NCBI GenBank assembly: GCA_003645555.1
Contig: QNFN01000043.1
Location: forward strand, 1-9,732
Reading direction: 5' to 3'
DNA length: 9,732 nucleotides
DNA from: Gammaproteobacteria bacterium
GTDB lineage: Bacteria; Pseudomonadota; Gammaproteobacteria; QNFN01
Made by a program: the position numbers and the translations under genes. This document shows positions 7,819 through 9,732 of this stretch, one piece after another (position 1 is the stretch's first letter; the number at the start of each line of letters is the position of its first letter). The notes under the pieces are model-generated. The model saw only the letters and a list, made by a program, of their open reading frames with translations. It ran no database searches and was not told the DNA's origin.

Positions 7819-7848
7819 ACAGCGTACGTTCCTATCCTTATACGCTGT
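7819..7848. promoter_or_regulatory. 30-bp dyad over the nap start site, possible operator
   Basis: ACAGCGTA (7819-7826) and TACGCTGT (7841-7848) are perfect 8-bp inverted repeats separated by 14 nt, with the dyad centre at 7833.5. The right arm overlaps the predicted -10 element and the left arm lies just downstream of the predicted transcription start, the usual place for a repressor site. The mRNA would contain only part of it, so an RNA hairpin is unlikely. E. coli nap also responds to ModE and NarP, but this sequence is not a good match to either consensus as I know it. Confidence 0.4.
7837..7842 (-). promoter_or_regulatory. -10 element of the nap promoter
   Basis: On the minus strand the hexamer is TATAAG, one base from a good -10. 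It implies a transcription start near 7830 and a leader of about 46 nt before napF. The FNR-type box centre is then about 41 bp upstream of the start, the class II activator arrangement. No recognisable -35 is needed or seen, as expected of a factor-dependent promoter. Confidence 0.65.
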
Positions 7849-7863
7849 CGGGGGGTTGAATCA

Positions 7864-7877
7864 TTGACGATCATCAA
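7864..7877 (-). promoter_or_regulatory. FNR/ANR/DNR-type box controlling nap
   Basis: On the minus strand the site reads TTGATGATCGTCAA, an exact match to TTGATNNNNGTCAA, a form used by Anr/Dnr-type proteins and close to the Fnr consensus TTGATNNNNATCAA. Its centre (7870.5) is about 41 bp upstream of the start predicted from TATAAG. This predicts induction of nap by oxygen limitation, or by nitric oxide if the regulator is a DNR or NnrR type. Sequence alone cannot separate the members of this family. Confidence 0.8.
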
Positions 7878-8012
7878 GGGTTACCCATGGCTCCTCGACC
7901 AATTGCACCCCTCCCCAAAGCAGAGTCTAGACGAACTTGCTGCTATGCACCATCAGGGTGGGGGCGCCATTTTAGACTCTCCTGCCGTAAGTGCCTGGGA
8001 CAAGTGCCGGGG

Positions 8013-8042
8013 TTGGGCAGGAGTCGGGGTGCTCGCTATGAT
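8013..8042 (+). promoter_or_regulatory. putative sigma-70-type promoter for the CoA ligase gene
   Basis: TTGGGC (8013-8018) and TATGAT (8037-8042) are separated by 18 bp. The -10 is one base from consensus; the -35 is poor. A start near 8049 would give a leader of about 52 nt. Immediately upstream are two direct AAGTGCC repeats (7989-7995 and 8002-8008), 13 bp apart, flanked by an inverted repeat CTCCTGCC (7979-7986) with GGCAGGAG (8016-8023), a plausible regulator site. Confidence 0.4.
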
Positions 8043-8085
8043 GCCGACAAAGACGGGCCGCAGAGGCCACGCGCTGCACTATCCC

Positions 8086-8094
8086 AGGAGGAGA
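8086..8094 (+). promoter_or_regulatory. strong ribosome binding site of the CoA ligase gene
   Basis: AGGAGGAGA lies 6 to 8 nt before the ATG at 8101 and gives a near-ideal Shine-Dalgarno, fixing that start. Confidence 0.85.
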
Positions 8095-8100
8095 CGCCCG

Positions 8101-9732
8101 ATGCCCAAACCACCTTTCGCACCGCTTGATTTTGCCTCGCCCGTCGTCGAGGTCGAGGTGCTGGCTGATGGCAGCCAGGTGCTGCGTTCGCCGCAGGCGC
8201 TCGATGACTACCCACCCAAGCTTGGCCTGCTTCTGGAGCAGTGGGCCGCCGCGGCGTCGGACCGGACCTTTCTCGCTGAACGTGACGGTGACGGTTGGCG
8301 CGAGGTCTCGTACGGTGCGGCACTGAAGGCGGTCAGATCGTTGGCCCAGGCACTGCTCGATCGTGGCCTCGGCCCGGAGCGGCCGCTGGTGCTCTTGTCA
8401 GACAATGGTGTCGACAACGGCCTGCTGCAACTTGCGGCGATGCATGCCGGTATTCCCGCGGTGCCGGTCTCGCCAGCCTACTCGCTGATGTCACGCGACC
8501 ACACCAAGCTGAAGTACATCTTCGAGCTGGTTACTCCCGGCCTGGTGTTTGCCGCCGACGGCGAGCGTTTCGCCACCGCACTCGATGCCGTCGGGCTCGA
8601 CGACTGCAGGCTGGTTGTCAGTAGCAATCCACCCGCGGAACGGCCGTCGATACCCCTGGCCGAACTGCTCGCCACCGTCCCCGGGGCGGCGGTCGATGCC
8701 GCCTACACGGCGGTTGGACCGGACACGGTGGCCAAGATCCTGTTCACTTCGGGCTCGACCGGGATGCCGAAGGGAGTGATCAACACCCAGCGCATGCTCT
8801 GCTCGAACCAGCAGGCGATCGCCCAGGTCTGGCTGTTCCTGGCCGCCCATCCGCCAGCGGTGCTCGACTGGCTGCCGTGGAGCCACACCTTCGGTGGCAA
8901 CCACAACTTCAACCTGGTGCTGCGCCACGGTGGCACCCTCTACGTCGATGGTGGCAAGCCAATGCCCGGCCTGATCGAGCAGACGGTCGCCAATCTCACC
9001 ATGATTGCTCCGACACTCTATTTCAACGTCCCGCGTGGTTTCGACGTGCTGTTGCCGTTCCTCGAACAGGACGCTGCTCTGCGTGATCACTTCTTCAGCC
9101 GCCTCGACCTTATCTTTTACGCCGGTGCGGCATTGCCGCAGAGCCTGTGGGAGCGGCTCGAGGCGCTGTCGATCGCCGCCCGTGGCGTACGTGTACCCAT
9201 GGTTTCGGCCTGGGGATCGACCGAGACCGCACCGATGATCACCACCGTTCATTTTCCACTGGAGCACGCAGGCGTCATCGGCCTGCCGGCACCGGGTTGT
9301 GCGGTAAAGATGGTCCCCAACGGTCAAAAGCAGGAGCTGCGCATCAAGGGCCCGAACATCACCCCGGGCTACTGGCGCCGTCCCGACCTGACTGCGCAGG
9401 CGTTCGACGACGACGGCTGGTATTGCATCGGTGATGCCGGTCGGCTCGAGGATCCGGAACGGCCCGAGGCCGGCATCGTCTTCGATGGCCGCGTGGCTGA
9501 GGATTTCAAGCTGCTGTCGGGCACCTGGGTGCATGCCGGCGTGCTGCGGGTTACCGCCATCGCGGCCGGCGCCCCGGTGATCCAGGATGCCGTGGTCACC
9601 GGCCACGACCGTGCGGAGATCGGCCTGCTGGTATTTCCGAACCTGGCCGGCCGCAAGACGCTCTGTCCCAAGGCCGGGGACGACGTCGAGGCGCTGCTGG
9701 GTTGCGACGCGGTGCGCGAGCGGCTACGCGCC
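8101..9732 (+). CDS. feruloyl-CoA synthase-like adenylate-forming CoA ligase, 3' end beyond window
   Basis: At least 544 aa are present and the frame is open to the right edge. The family is usually about 590-630 aa, so most of the gene is here. It belongs to the acyl-adenylate-forming enzymes, which activate a carboxylic acid with ATP to an AMP ester and then transfer it to CoA. The P-loop signature is [11 protein letters not shown] (215-225), the A4-type motif is WGSTETAPM (371-379), YCIGDAG (about 441-447) is the hinge-side Asp motif, and [16 protein letters not shown] (462-477) follows. The stretch [15 protein letters not shown] (about 259-273) and [11 protein letters not shown] are typical of feruloyl-CoA synthase and its relatives. 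The likely substrate is a hydroxycinnamic or other aromatic acid, but specificity cannot be read from motifs. The N-terminal end lacks a signal peptide, so it is cytosolic. The gene is divergent from nap. I see no other aromatic-pathway gene in the window, so the pathway is open. Confidence 0.85.
   Translation, partial: MPKPPFAPLDFASPVVEVEVLADGSQVLRSPQALDDYPPKLGLLLEQWAAAASDRTFLAERDGDGWREVSYGAALKAVRSLAQALLDRGLGPERPLVLLSDNGVDNGLLQLAAMHAGIPAVPVSPAYSLMSRDHTKLKYIFELVTPGLVFAADGERFATALDAVGLDDCRLVVSSNPPAERPSIPLAELLATVPGAAVDAAYTAVGPDTVAKILFTSGSTGMPKGVINTQRMLCSNQQAIAQVWLFLAAHPPAVLDWLPWSHTFGGNHNFNLVLRHGGTLYVDGGKPMPGLIEQTVANLTMIAPTLYFNVPRGFDVLLPFLEQDAALRDHFFSRLDLIFYAGAALPQSLWERLEALSIAARGVRVPMVSAWGSTETAPMITTVHFPLEHAGVIGLPAPGCAVKMVPNGQKQELRIKGPNITPGYWRRPDLTAQAFDDDGWYCIGDAGRLEDPERPEAGIVFDGRVAEDFKLLSGTWVHAGVLRVTAIAAGAPVIQDAVVTGHDRAEIGLLVFPNLAGRKTLCPKAGDDVEALLGCDAVRERLRA

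Larger units (their letters stand above)
7785..8100. other. divergent intergenic region between napF and the CoA ligase gene
   Basis: This 316-bp stretch separates two divergent genes and I see no coding sequence in it that I would support. It contains the nap promoter and its FNR-type box, a 30-bp dyad at the nap start site, and the putative promoter and repeats of the ligase gene, listed separately. Between about 7890 and 7980 it also has an inverted repeat, AGAGTCTA (7922-7929) with TAGACTCT (7973-7980), which has no assigned role. Confidence 0.7.

Noticed and set aside
7882..7888. NarL/NarP heptamer TACCCAT upstream of nap
   Set aside because: It matches the loose TACYYMT pattern, but there is no partner heptamer in the 7-2-7 arrangement, and a single seven-base match is expected by chance.
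7987..8015. Sigma-54 promoter near the paired GGCAC sequences
   Set aside because: The GG and GC dinucleotides are not at the required -24/-12 spacing on either strand.
8491..9606. Minus-strand open frame (371 codons) opposite the CoA ligase
   Set aside because: The plus strand has the ligase motifs in order and an ideal ribosome binding site; the antisense translation resembles nothing.

Overview
The window is a high-GC proteobacterial chromosome segment. It is dominated by a complete periplasmic nitrate reductase operon on the minus strand, in the order napF-napD-napA-napG-napH-napB-napC, the same order as the core of the E. coli nap operon. GC-rich coding sequence, an FNR/DNR-type control box and a neighbouring feruloyl-CoA-synthase-like gene fit a beta- or gammaproteobacterium that respires nitrate and handles aromatic acids. 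I cannot name the genus from sequence alone.

Layout, left to right. Positions 43-205 hold a short, comparatively AT-rich element with 26-bp imperfect terminal inverted repeats, resembling a MITE. Its right end overlaps the stop codon of the first gene. Positions 202-858 and 870-1496 (both minus) are two tightly linked genes of unknown function. A 262-bp gap follows, with a GC-rich hairpin just after napC and a possible Crp/Fnr-type half-palindrome. Positions 1759-7784 are the nap operon, read from right to left. Positions 7785-8100 are a divergent regulatory region. From 8101 to the right edge is the 5' part of an adenylate-forming CoA ligase gene, best matched to feruloyl-CoA synthase, which runs off the window.

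How the nap genes work together. NapC (tetrahaem quinol dehydrogenase) and NapGH (a polyferredoxin with a membrane partner) are two routes for taking electrons from the quinol pool. Electrons then pass through dihaem NapB to the Mo-bis-MGD/4Fe-4S catalytic subunit NapA in the periplasm. NapD binds the Tat signal peptide of NapA, and NapF is a cytoplasmic Fe-S protein acting on NapA before export. Three of the junctions (F/D, G/H, H/B) are 4-nt start/stop overlaps, and the SD of napA overlaps the napD stop, so translation is probably coupled.

Regulation. A sequence matching TTGATNNNNGTCAA lies about 41 bp upstream of a predicted start site with a TATAAG -10 element. This is a textbook class II Fnr/Anr/Dnr promoter. 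A 30-bp dyad overlaps the same start site and may be a second operator.

The least explained part is the two-gene module downstream of napC. Its protein products have strongly patterned, conserved-looking motifs but no function I can name.
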